NCBI GenBank assembly: GCA_900471515.1
Contig: UCFC01000045.1
Coordinates: 1-64,000, forward strand
DNA: 64,000 nt
Origin: Hyphomicrobiales bacterium
Lineage (GTDB): Bacteria > Pseudomonadota > Alphaproteobacteria > Rhizobiales > Rhizobiaceae
Direction of reading: 5' to 3'
Shown here: one piece after another, positions 49,755 through 57,665 of the stretch
Position numbering within the stretch: the stretch's first letter is position 1
Layout: the number at the start of each line of letters is the position of its first letter
Notes under the pieces: generated by a model
Told to the model about the DNA's origin: nothing
What the model saw: only the letters and a program-made list of their open reading frames with translations
The model's database searches: none
Made by a program: the position numbers and the translations under genes

Positions 49755-51146
49755 TCACTCCCGCACCTTCACCCCTTCGCCGAGCGGCGCTTCCAGCCGG
49801 AACTCGAAGCCCTCCGCCCCGTAGCTGATCTCCGCCCTGCCCTGAAACGCCGCCGGCAGCAGCCTGCCGATCATGCGCGATCCGAAACCTTCGCGCGCCG
49901 GCGCGCCGGTCTCAGGCCCGCCGCGCTCCTTCCATTCCAGCACGAACCGCCGCTGGCCGGCCTCGCGCTCCACGCTCCAGCCGAGCCGCACGACGCCGGC
50001 CTGCCGGCTCAGCGCCCCGTATTTCAGGCTGTTGGTCGCAAGCTCGTGCAGCGTCAGCGTCAGCATCAGCGCCTGCTGCGGCGCAAGGTCGAGATCGGGG
50101 CCGGAAATGCGGATGCGCTCGCTGAAATCGCCGACGGAGACGAGGCCCGCCTGCACCAGGCTGTGCAGGCCGGCATCCGCCCAGGCGGTCTCCGTCAATA
50201 TGTCGGTGGCGCGGCCGAGCGAGACGAGGCGCGCATTGTAGATTTCGGCGGCTTCCGCAAGGTTGCCGGTCTGGCGGAAGGTCTGGTTGGCGATCGATTG
50301 CACGAGGCTGAGAACGTTTTTCAGCCGGTGGCCGAGTTCGTGGTTGAGCAGCTTCTGGCGCTCGCGCGCGCTTGCCCGCTCGGTCACGTCGGCGGCCATG
50401 CCGAACCATTCGACGATCGTGCCGCCGGCATCGAAGATCGGAACGGCGCGGGTAAAGGTCCAGCCCGCCTTGCCGTCGCCGCGCCGCACGCGATGTTCCA
50501 GCTCCAGCGGCCGGCGTTCGCGGATGGCGTGGGCAATCGCCATGCGCACCTGCTGGCGGTCCTCGGGAAAGATATATTCCTCCATCCAGCGCTCCGCCGG
50601 CCCCGCCTCGTCGGCCGGATGCCCGTGCCCGTCGAGCCGGCGCATCTCCTGCCAGTCCGGGCTCATGCGGAAGATCACGTCGGAACTGGCGTTGATCAGC
50701 GCCCGCATCCGCTCCTCGCTGCGCCGCAGCGCCTCTTCCGCGCGCCGGCGCGTGGTGATGTTCTGCATGACGGCAAGCAGGCGCGGCGGCTCCTCGGAAA
50801 GCCGGGTGACGAACATTTCCAGCATCATGGCCCGCGCCGCCGATTCCCGCTGGAACCGTTCGGACTCGCCTGTCGCCAGCACCCGGTCGCAAATGTCGAA
50901 CCAGTCTTCCGCAACGTCCGGAAAGGCTTCGCGGATCGTCCGGCCGCTGAGATCGGCGATGGAAAACATCGCCTGCATGGCCCGGTTCATGGCGACGTAG
51001 AGATAGTCGCAGCGCCCGTCCTGCCCCGAGGGCAGCCGCTCGATGATGCAGGCGCCCTCGTCGATGGAATCGAAGAGAACGCGGTAATGACCGCCGGCGT
51101 CCCCGCCTGCCCTTGCCCGACCCGAGCCCTCAGTATCGAAATCCAT
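49755..51146 (-). CDS. PAS-PAS HWE/HisKA_2-type sensor histidine kinase
   Basis: A 463-residue cytosolic kinase. PAS1 (residues 20-130, ending LLAVMQNITTRRRAEE) and PAS2 (residues 140-255, ending GMAADVTERASARER) precede the H-box NHELGHRLKNVLSLVQSIAN (His273) of the HWE/HisKA_2 class typical of Rhizobiales. The ATPase part has TLHELATNSLKYGAL and EGFGSRMIGRLLP. ATG 51146 follows GGAAGA. No response regulator is adjacent. Such kinases often serve the general stress response or light sensing. Confidence 0.88.
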   Translation of the reverse strand: MDFDTEGSGRARAGGDAGGHYRVLFDSIDEGACIIERLPSGQDGRCDYLYVAMNRAMQAMFSIADLSGRTIREAFPDVAEDWFDICDRVLATGESERFQRESAARAMMLEMFVTRLSEEPPRLLAVMQNITTRRRAEEALRRSEERMRALINASSDVIFRMSPDWQEMRRLDGHGHPADEAGPAERWMEEYIFPEDRQQVRMAIAHAIRERRPLELEHRVRRGDGKAGWTFTRAVPIFDAGGTIVEWFGMAADVTERASARERQKLLNHELGHRLKNVLSLVQSIANQTFRQTGNLAEAAEIYNARLVSLGRATDILTETAWADAGLHSLVQAGLVSVGDFSERIRISGPDLDLAPQQALMLTLTLHELATNSLKYGALSRQAGVVRLGWSVEREAGQRRFVLEWKERGGPETGAPAREGFGSRMIGRLLPAAFQGRAEISYGAEGFEFRLEAPLGEGVKVRE

Positions 51147-51330
51147 GCAATCTTCCACGCACCCGCAAAACCGCCGCCGCCCCGGCGCGAAGACGATCCG
51201 CAACCGGCGCCCGGCCATGATATCAGGCGCTTGATACGCAGATTAGCGTTTTCTGGATTAGCTGCGAAAATTTTGGACCGGAAAGTTCATGAGCGGCCGG
51301 TCAAGCGCATCGCGGAGAACGTCCCCACCC

Positions 51331-51963
51331 TCACGGCAACACCAGCAGCACCGGCGCCGCCGTCGCCAGCACCACATCGGCGATCCCGCCGTCCGGCAGG
51401 ACCAGGCTCGCCTCGCCCGTCTTGCGGGCGCGGTCGAGCCTGGCAAGCAGCTGGCGGCCGTCGGCGAGGCCGCAGATCGACAGCGCGCCGATCGCGCCGG
51501 GCTCGATGCCTTCGGCGGGTGCGAAGAGCAGCACCGTATCGTCCCACATGCTGAGCGCGCCGGCGCGAGCGCGCACCTGGGCGGCGGCGATCGGGCGCTC
51601 GCACCTGCCGGCAAGCGCCAGCCGCGCCCTGTCGAGCACCGGCTGCGGCAGCGGCTGCGGCGCGCAAAGCGCGCCAAGCGCGCCATCCTCGCCGATCGTC
51701 GCCGAAAGCAGGATCGTCGCCCCCGCGCCCTCGCCCGGCGCACCGCCATGCCCGGCGATCCCCGCATGGTGCATGACCTCGGTCACGGCCACGCCGAGGA
51801 AGGCGGCGATCGCACCCGCCTCCTCCATCGTCATGCGCCGCCGGCCCGAAAAGGTGCGGGAAACGGCGGAGGCATCCTTGCCGAGATGGCGGGCGAGCGC
51901 GCGCAGCGATTGCCCCCTCTCGTCAAGCTGGCGGTGAAACCAGTCGCCGTCGATCTCAGCCAT
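51331..51963 (-). CDS. Phage repressor, XRE-family HTH with S24-like C-terminus
   Basis: A 210-residue protein. Residues 15-60 are a helix-turn-helix (SLRALARHLGKDASAVSRTF). The C-terminal ~100 residues follow the LexA/CI S24 outline (MWDDTVLLFAPAEGIEPGAI) but lack the usual G-D-S-M catalytic Ser, so self-cleavage is doubtful. It is divergent from a Cro-like gene across a 279-base region with GTTGC-N7-RCAAC operators. ATG 51963 follows GGGGAAGG. It should maintain lysogeny of the prophage. Confidence 0.8.
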   Translation of the reverse strand: MAEIDGDWFHRQLDERGQSLRALARHLGKDASAVSRTFSGRRRMTMEEAGAIAAFLGVAVTEVMHHAGIAGHGGAPGEGAGATILLSATIGEDGALGALCAPQPLPQPVLDRARLALAGRCERPIAAAQVRARAGALSMWDDTVLLFAPAEGIEPGAIGALSICGLADGRQLLARLDRARKTGEASLVLPDGGIADVVLATAAPVLLVLP

Positions 51964-52008
51964 CGCCTTCCCCATCCCCTGTCCGTGCATATGCGGCGTT
52001 GCTTATTT

Positions 52009-52025
52009 GTTGCAAAAAACGCAAC
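52009..52025. promoter_or_regulatory. Phage operator 1 (repressor side)
   Basis: GTTGC-AAAAAAC-GCAAC is an exact 17-bp inverted repeat, 46 bases before the repressor ATG. It shares its half-site and spacing with 52177-52193; an unspaced GTTGCAAC also occurs at 52088-52095. Confidence 0.65.
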
Positions 52026-52171
52026 GAGACGCAAGCAACCGCACCGGGCTTTTTCGCCTCAACCTTTGACATGGTTGGTCTCCTCAAGTTGCAACGCAGC
52101 CCGCCCTTCCGCCGGAAAACGCCCCTCCCGGCAGCGACGGGGAAAAGATAGGTATTTTTTCCTATTTTGGA

Positions 52172-52198
52172 TTGACGTTGCGATTTCGACAACATAAT
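52172..52198 (+). promoter_or_regulatory. Early phage promoter with operator 2 in its spacer
   Basis: TTGACG at 52172-52177 and CATAAT at 52193-52198 form a sigma-70-type promoter. GTTGC-GATTTCG-ACAAC at 52177-52193, the same half-sites and 17-bp length as operator 1, fills the spacer, so repressor binding would block RNA polymerase. Confidence 0.65.
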
Positions 52199-52242
52199 CT
52201 CCACACCAACGACAAGAGAGCATGACACGGGGGAAGATCGGC

Positions 52243-52470
52243 ATGGCTGAAGCCAAAACGCCCTGGCAGAAAGTCGCCGCCAGATTCGCGCCGGCGCCGT
52301 CCGGGCTGGCGGCCGAGCTCAAGCGCCACCGCTCCAGGATCTGCCGGGCGCTGAGAGACGAGCGCGGCCTGATCAACGGCCGCGACCAGCTGGCGCTGCT
52401 GCAGGCCGCAAGGCGCCGCGGCATCGCGCTCGCCCCCGCCGACATGCTGCCGGAGGCCGACGATGCGTAG
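52243..52470 (+). CDS. Cro-like small HTH protein
   Basis: A 75-residue protein. SGLAAELKRHRSRICRALRD, then GLINGRDQLALLQAARRRGI reads as a helix-turn-helix and matches small regulators found opposite phage repressors. It follows GGGGGAAG. First gene of the rightward early operon, so a Cro role is likely. It overlaps the next gene by eight bases. Confidence 0.65.
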   Translation: MAEAKTPWQKVAARFAPAPSGLAAELKRHRSRICRALRDERGLINGRDQLALLQAARRRGIALAPADMLPEADDA

Positions 52471-52675
52471 GGAGCCGCTGTCCATGCTGGCGCAATCGGA
52501 CCTGCTCGACACGCTGATCGGGCGCTGCGTCATGCATGGCGGGGCGGCCGCCGGCGAGGCGATGCTCGTCATCGACGGCCAAACGCTGGACGACCTCCTG
52601 CAGCTTTCCAACCGGCTGCGCCGCCTTGCCCTCTTCGAACACCGCATCCGCGCCATGGTGACGGCCCGCCAATAG
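52463..52675 (+). CDS. Small phage early protein, unknown
   Basis: A 70-residue helical protein (LAQSDLLDTLIGRCVMHGGA; LDDLLQLSNRLRRLALFEHR). It overlaps the Cro-like gene, so it belongs to the same operon. No family recognised. Confidence 0.55.
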   Translation: MRREPLSMLAQSDLLDTLIGRCVMHGGAAAGEAMLVIDGQTLDDLLQLSNRLRRLALFEHRIRAMVTARQ

Positions 52676-52740
52676 GCATCGGCCGCGCCGGCAAACCAGT
52701 TCGCAACGTCACCGCAATTTCAGATCCAGCGAGGATTGAC

Positions 52741-53142
52741 ATGCAGACCATTACCTCCCGCCCCGGCGCGGCAGCCGCGCCCGCCCCGCTCGCCATCAGC
52801 AAGCCGCTGCTCTGCCCCTGCTGCAAGCAGCCCGTGAGCGCGCCCCAGCCCGAAATCGTCATCGATCACTACGGCCTGACGCCGATGGAGGGCCGCATCT
52901 TCACCACCGTCTGGAAGGGCAAGGGCCTGCCCGTCGTCACCGAGCGCATCTTCACCGCCATGTATATCGACGATCCCGATGGCGGCCCCTCGCCGGACAG
53001 GATGTATCTCGCCTTCAAGGTGGCCCTTTGCCACCTGCGCCAGAAGCTGGAAGGCTCCGGCATCGGCATTGCCAATGTCGGCTATCGCCGCGGCTACCGG
53101 CTGGTGCTGGAAGGCAAGTTTCCCGATTCCGCCGCGCGCTAG
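52741..53142 (+). CDS. Phage winged-helix (OmpR/PhoB-type) DNA-binding protein
   Basis: A 133-residue protein. A CPCC pair lies near residue 30. Residues 45-125 match a Trans_reg_C winged helix: LTPMEGRIFTTVWKGKGLPV, YLAFKVALCHLRQKLEGSGI and NVGYRRGYRLVL. There is no receiver domain, as in a class of rhizobial prophage regulators. GAGGA precedes ATG 52741. It probably regulates early or late phage transcription. Confidence 0.75.
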   Translation: MQTITSRPGAAAAPAPLAISKPLLCPCCKQPVSAPQPEIVIDHYGLTPMEGRIFTTVWKGKGLPVVTERIFTAMYIDDPDGGPSPDRMYLAFKVALCHLRQKLEGSGIGIANVGYRRGYRLVLEGKFPDSAAR

Positions 53143-53231
53143 CCCCCGCAGGCGCGAAACACCCATGGCCGCCGCCCCTTCGGCGCCGGCCATGCTGCGA
53201 TCCCGACACCATTCCTTGCAAGAGCCGCAAC

Positions 53232-55745
53232 ATGCCTTCAGACGTCGAACGGCTTCGCCGCGATGTGTCGCTGCCGGAAACAGCCGCACGTTTCGGCTGC
53301 CGGCTGCAGAAGAGCGGGCATGAACATGTCGCCCTCTGCCCCTTCCACACCGAGGATACGCCCTCCTTCACCATCTTCGCCGGGCAGGACGGCATCGAGC
53401 GCTTCCATTGCTTCGGCTGCGGCGCCGGCGGCGACGTCCTGGATTTCGTCTGCCAGATCAAGGGCGTCGATCTTGCCGAAGCCATCCTTCTTCTCGGCGG
53501 CGGCGGCGACCGGCCGAATATCGCCCCGCGCGCGCCCCAGGCCCGCGATCCCTACGAGGGCATCACGCTTCTGGCCCCGCCGCCGGAGCCGATCCAGGCC
53601 GGCGCCCGCATCCGCCTCTACAATCCCAAGCGCCGGGGCGACCGCAGCGAATGGGGCGCGTTTTCGCCCTCCATGGTCTTTCCCTACCGCCAGGCCGACG
53701 GCGCCCTGACCGGCTACGTGCTGCGCCACGATCTCTCCGGCGGGTCCAAGGAAACGCCGATGGTCATGTATGCCCGGCTGCCCGACGGCAAGGAGACCTG
53801 GTGCCGCTACCCCTTTCCCAAGCCGCGCCCGCTCTACGGGCTGGAAACGCTCGGCAGGACGCAGCAGGTCATCGTCGTCGAGGGCGAAAAATGCCGCGAC
53901 CGGCTGGCGGCCAGAAGCCGCCGCACGGTTCTTTCCTGGGCCGGCGGCACGCAGGGCGTCAAGCACACGGACTGGTCGCCGCTCTCCGGCCGCGACGTGG
54001 TGATCTGGCCGGATTTCGATCCGCCCGGCCTTTCGGCGGCGCAAGAGATCGCCGCCATCCTGGCCTCGCTCGGCGCCCATGTGCGGCTGACGGGCCTTGC
54101 GGAAGCGGGCGCCGCCTCCGATCTCGCGCAATTCACCCATGCCGACTGGCGGGCCGGCCGCCTGCCCCGCCGCGGCTGGGACAGCGCCGATGCGGTCGAT
54201 TGCGGCTGGACCCGCCCGCAGCTCGATGCCTTCATGCGCGCCACCATGCGCGACCACGGCCCCGCCCCGGCCGCGCCGCCGCCGGCCCCGCCGCAGAAGG
54301 AAACGCCCGCGCCGGACGCGCCGCCGGCAGGCGCCGACGGCATCGACCTCATGCCGGAATGGTTTCCGAACCAGCCCTTCGGCTCCGAAGTCTGGCTGGC
54401 GCGCATCTTCAACGAACATCTGGTAAAAGCCTGCGGCGGGCGGATCGTGCGCGCCGACGGCAAGTTCTGGGCCTATGGCCCGTCCGCCTGGCGGCCCATT
54501 CCCGAGCAGAAGATCCGCCTTGCCGTGCATGCTTTCGATGCGATCGGCATCGGCCCCAAGGAAAAGCCGCTGAAGCTCGGCCGCCACATGATCGACGGCA
54601 TCGTCAACGAACTCGGCACGCGTGTTGCCGATGCCGGCTTCTTCAGCAATCCCGCCATCGGCGTCAACGCGCTGAACTGCACCATCACGCTTGACGAGTT
54701 CGGCCGAGTGATCTGCCGCCCGCACGACCCGGCCGACCGCTTCCGCTTCACCATATCGGCCGAATACAACCTGCACACCGAAAGCCGCCCGCCCGAGGGC
54801 TCGTTGCTGCGCAAGCTGCTCTACGGCGCCTTCCAGGACGATCCCGACGCCAGGGACAAGATCAATCTCGTGGCCGAAATGCTGGGCGCGGCCGCCTTCG
54901 GCCTTGCCACGCGCCTGCGCCAGCCGAAGGCCTTCATCCTGCTCGGCGAAAGCGCCAGCAACGGCAAATCCACCATCGCCGCGCTCTTCCGCGCGCTGCT
55001 GCCGGAAGGCGCCGTCTCCTCCATCGCGCCGGCCTTCTTCAGCGACGAGAAGCGCATCATCAATCTCGCCGGCAAGGCGGCAAACGTCGCCGACGAGCTG
55101 AGCGCCGGCGCCATTGCCGGCGAGGAGTTCAAGGCGGCCGTGACCGGCAACCCGATCGAGGGCCGCAGCCTCTACAAGGATGTCGAAAGCTTCGTTCCGC
55201 GGGCGCTGCACTGCTTCACCACCAACACCCTGCCGCGCTTCAACGGCGGCATAGACCGGGGCCTGCGCCGCCGCCTCGTCGTCGTCCAGTTCAACCGCAG
55301 CATTCCCGAAAACGAGGTCATCCCCGATATTGCCGAGCGCATTGCCAGAGAAGAGCTGGAACTGCTGCTCGGCCTTGCCGTATCCGGCGCCCAGCGGCTG
55401 AAGCGCAACGGCGGCTACACCATTCCCGAAAGCTCCAGGGAGGCGCTGAACGCCTGGCTGCTGCTCGACCCGGTCAACGAATGGTTCGATATCCGCGTCG
55501 AGCCCGCCGCGGAAAGGCCGGCCGGCGGCTGGCTGCGCACGGCAAGACTCTTCGAGGATTTCCGCCGCTGGGCGATCGACCAGGGCTACCGCGAAAGCTT
55601 CCTGCCGCCCGTCAACACCTTCTCCCAGCGCCTGAAATCCATGCCCAACGTGCACCTGGTGCGCCTTTCCGAAGGCATGGTGGCCCAGGGCGTGGTGTTG
55701 AAGGACAGCACGGCTGCGGGCGCGACCTATGCCGACGTGTTCTGA
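53232..55745 (+). CDS. Phage primase-helicase (CHC2 zinc finger, TOPRIM-like, D5/SF3-type)
   Basis: An 837-residue replication protein. Residues 30-75 are a CHC2 zinc finger (Cys36, His39, Cys60, Cys63: CPFH ... CFGC). VIVVEGEKCRDRLAARSR and VVIWPDFDPPG (residues ~215-260) are TOPRIM-like. A Pro/Ala linker lies at residues ~340-375. The C-terminal helicase has Walker A LLGESASNGKST (Lys579) and NVADELSAG as the Walker B region, followed by FTTNTLPRF, as in D5-type helicases. It should prime and unwind DNA at the phage origin. Confidence 0.88.
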   Translation: MPSDVERLRRDVSLPETAARFGCRLQKSGHEHVALCPFHTEDTPSFTIFAGQDGIERFHCFGCGAGGDVLDFVCQIKGVDLAEAILLLGGGGDRPNIAPRAPQARDPYEGITLLAPPPEPIQAGARIRLYNPKRRGDRSEWGAFSPSMVFPYRQADGALTGYVLRHDLSGGSKETPMVMYARLPDGKETWCRYPFPKPRPLYGLETLGRTQQVIVVEGEKCRDRLAARSRRTVLSWAGGTQGVKHTDWSPLSGRDVVIWPDFDPPGLSAAQEIAAILASLGAHVRLTGLAEAGAASDLAQFTHADWRAGRLPRRGWDSADAVDCGWTRPQLDAFMRATMRDHGPAPAAPPPAPPQKETPAPDAPPAGADGIDLMPEWFPNQPFGSEVWLARIFNEHLVKACGGRIVRADGKFWAYGPSAWRPIPEQKIRLAVHAFDAIGIGPKEKPLKLGRHMIDGIVNELGTRVADAGFFSNPAIGVNALNCTITLDEFGRVICRPHDPADRFRFTISAEYNLHTESRPPEGSLLRKLLYGAFQDDPDARDKINLVAEMLGAAAFGLATRLRQPKAFILLGESASNGKSTIAALFRALLPEGAVSSIAPAFFSDEKRIINLAGKAANVADELSAGAIAGEEFKAAVTGNPIEGRSLYKDVESFVPRALHCFTTNTLPRFNGGIDRGLRRRLVVVQFNRSIPENEVIPDIAERIAREELELLLGLAVSGAQRLKRNGGYTIPESSREALNAWLLLDPVNEWFDIRVEPAAERPAGGWLRTARLFEDFRRWAIDQGYRESFLPPVNTFSQRLKSMPNVHLVRLSEGMVAQGVVLKDSTAAGATYADVF

Positions 55746-55824
55746 TCGCCCAGGCCCGCCATGCCACGGCCACAACCTTTGCCGCCGAAAACTGGCCGCC
55801 ACGCCATCGACAAAGGACCGCGGC

Positions 55825-56622
55825 ATGAGCAGCGCCAATTTCCCCGAATGCCTCGCAATCACGCTCGCCTCCGAAGGCGGCCTCTCGCTGGAGCGCACCG
55901 ACCCCGGCAACTGGACCGGCGGCAAGGTCGGCAAGGGCACGCTGAAAGGCACGAAATACGGCATCTCCGCCGCCGCCTTCCCCGCACTCGACATCGCCAA
56001 CCTGACGCTTGACGACGTCAGGCCGATCTACAAGGCCAGATACTGGGACGAAACCGGCGGCGACACCCTGCCCTCGGGCTTCGACCTCGCCGTCTTCGAC
56101 TACGCCGTCAATTCCGGCCCCGTCCGGGCGCTGCGCGACGCCCAGACCGTGATCGGCACCCCGGCCGACGGCAAATTCGGCCCGGCCACCCGCGCGAAGG
56201 CGGCAACCGCCGGCGTCAGGGAAATCAAGGCCCTTTGTGCAAAACGCCTGAGCTTCATGCGCAGCCTCGCGATCTGGAAGACCTACGGCAAGGGCTGGTC
56301 GGCGCGCGTGGCGAAGATCGAGGCCAAGGCCGTGGCGATGGCGCTGCGCGCCCGGCCGGGAACGGATGTGAAGGCCGCGCTGGCGGACGAGGCCGGCAAG
56401 GCGGAAAAGACGGCCGGCACGCTGCGCAAGGCCGGCGCGGCGATTGCGGTCTCGGCCTCGGGCGGCGCGGGAACGGGCGCGGTTCTGCCGGCGCAGCCCA
56501 ATCTGGCGGTGCTGGGCGGGCTGATGCTGGCCGGGCTCGCGCTGGCCGTTATTCTGGCGGTCAAGGCGCTGCGGGCAAAGCAGCGGGCCGAGGCGTACCG
56601 GATCGTTTCCGCGCAACAATGA
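55825..56622 (+). CDS. Phage endolysin, glycosyl hydrolase 108 type, with a C-terminal membrane helix
   Basis: A 265-residue protein. Residues 1-85 are the GH108 catalytic domain with the general acid in LASEGGLS (Glu17), then KGTKYGISAAAFP and FDYAVNSGP. Residues 95-175 are a PG_binding_3-like domain (VIGTPADGKFGPATRAKAAT; RLSFMRSLAIWKTYGKGW). A helical linker and one membrane helix (VLGGLMLAGLALAVILAVKA, residues ~230-250) end the protein. It cuts murein glycan. The C-terminal anchor would hold it at the inner membrane. It directly follows the primase gene, far from the holin-like genes at 24 kb. Confidence 0.85.
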   Translation: MSSANFPECLAITLASEGGLSLERTDPGNWTGGKVGKGTLKGTKYGISAAAFPALDIANLTLDDVRPIYKARYWDETGGDTLPSGFDLAVFDYAVNSGPVRALRDAQTVIGTPADGKFGPATRAKAATAGVREIKALCAKRLSFMRSLAIWKTYGKGWSARVAKIEAKAVAMALRARPGTDVKAALADEAGKAEKTAGTLRKAGAAIAVSASGGAGTGAVLPAQPNLAVLGGLMLAGLALAVILAVKALRAKQRAEAYRIVSAQQ

Positions 56623-56637
56623 AAGCGCGATAATGCC

Positions 56638-56653
56638 GACCGGATATCCGGTC
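56638..56653. repeat. 16-bp perfect palindrome
   Basis: GACCGGATATCCGGTC is fully self-complementary and lies just after the endolysin stop, at the right end of the second phage block. Confidence 0.6.
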
Positions 56654-56766
56654 CTGTCGCAGCCGGGCGCCTTGGCCTGTCACGGCTGCCTTCGTTTCGC
56701 GCCCTTCCGCCAAGGCTCCGGCAAAGCGGCCGATCCTGCGCAAGCTGCGCGCATTCCGGCAATATG

Positions 56767-56791
56767 CCTGCTCCCTTCAGGCGGGAGCAGG
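56767..56791. terminator. Bidirectional terminator-like hairpin
   Basis: CCTGCTCCC and GGGAGCAGG form a perfect nine-base stem with a seven-base loop between the convergent endolysin and secreted-protein genes. Confidence 0.6.
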
Positions 56792-56804
56792 TCTTGCCTT
56801 CAAC

Positions 56805-57452
56805 TCATCCCCTGCCGTCATTGCACATGGTCGGCTCGTAAGGGTAGCTGTACCAGGCCTTCATGATCGACCAGCTTTTCGGCACCGGCTCGGCATCCTT
56901 CGGATCGATCCTGATGGTCTCCATCTGCCCGTTGGGCTTTGCGACCTCGACCATCACCGCCTTGAACTGGTTGCCGTTTTCCAGAACGTGCGAGGACCAG
57001 GTCAGGGCCGTCGATCCCTCGGTAATCGGCTTCGGGAAATAGTTGGTATCCGTATCCCACCAGTGAACCTCGTAGCCGTAAATATTGGCCCCGTCGCGCG
57101 AGCAGCCAACGGTGAAGAAGCCGTCGCCGCCCGGAATGGTCCGGTTGAGGAACTCCCGGGTCTCTCCGCCCGGAGACTTCGTGATGCGGCACATCACGAT
57201 GTTCACGGGCTTTGCGCTTTGCGGCACGATAACGTTGGTGCCGTTTCCGTTGCATGTGCCCGATGTCAGGATGGTCGGAATTCGCCACGTTCCGCTCGCC
57301 GGATCCTTGGTATGGATCGGGATCGACATCTTGTCGATCTCTATGTCGACCTCCTCCTTGCCCTCCTGCGCAGCAGCCCCGGCGACAAAAACCAGCATGG
57401 CGGCACAGGCCGCCAGTCCGGTCTTTCCAATAGAATTCACGTATGTCTGCAT
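56805..57452 (-). CDS. Secreted protein, unknown
   Basis: A 215-residue protein with a signal peptide (GLAACAAMLVFVAGAAAQ). The mature part has four Cys (in GTCNGNG, VMCRITK, VGCSRDG and PTMCNDGRG), probably two disulphides, and a beta-rich pattern. No family is recognised. It lies before a larger secreted protein on the same strand, but 213 bases separate them. Confidence 0.65.
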   Translation of the reverse strand: MQTYVNSIGKTGLAACAAMLVFVAGAAAQEGKEEVDIEIDKMSIPIHTKDPASGTWRIPTILTSGTCNGNGTNVIVPQSAKPVNIVMCRITKSPGGETREFLNRTIPGGDGFFTVGCSRDGANIYGYEVHWWDTDTNYFPKPITEGSTALTWSSHVLENGNQFKAVMVEVAKPNGQMETIRIDPKDAEPVPKSWSIMKAWYSYPYEPTMCNDGRG

Positions 57453-57665
57453 AAACTCCCCCTCAATCTTCGATTGCGGGGAAATCCTTATCGATCCCTA
57501 TGCGGCGCGCATCACCCGTTTGCAGTACGACAACCCGAACGGGACCGCAAAAACCTTTCAGCTTTCGGTGGAAACGCCCGCATCCGGCCGGCAGGACCGG
57601 CACGCGGCCGCGTTGACAGCCTGCAGCGCCCGCCTGCGCAGACAACCCGTAAAACCCGGGCCGCC

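Noticed and set aside
57453..57665. A possible + strand coding segment (ILIDPYAARITRLQYDNP...)
   Set aside because: The stretch looks protein-like, but it is short, has no start or ribosome site, and the frame runs through genes on the other strand on both sides.
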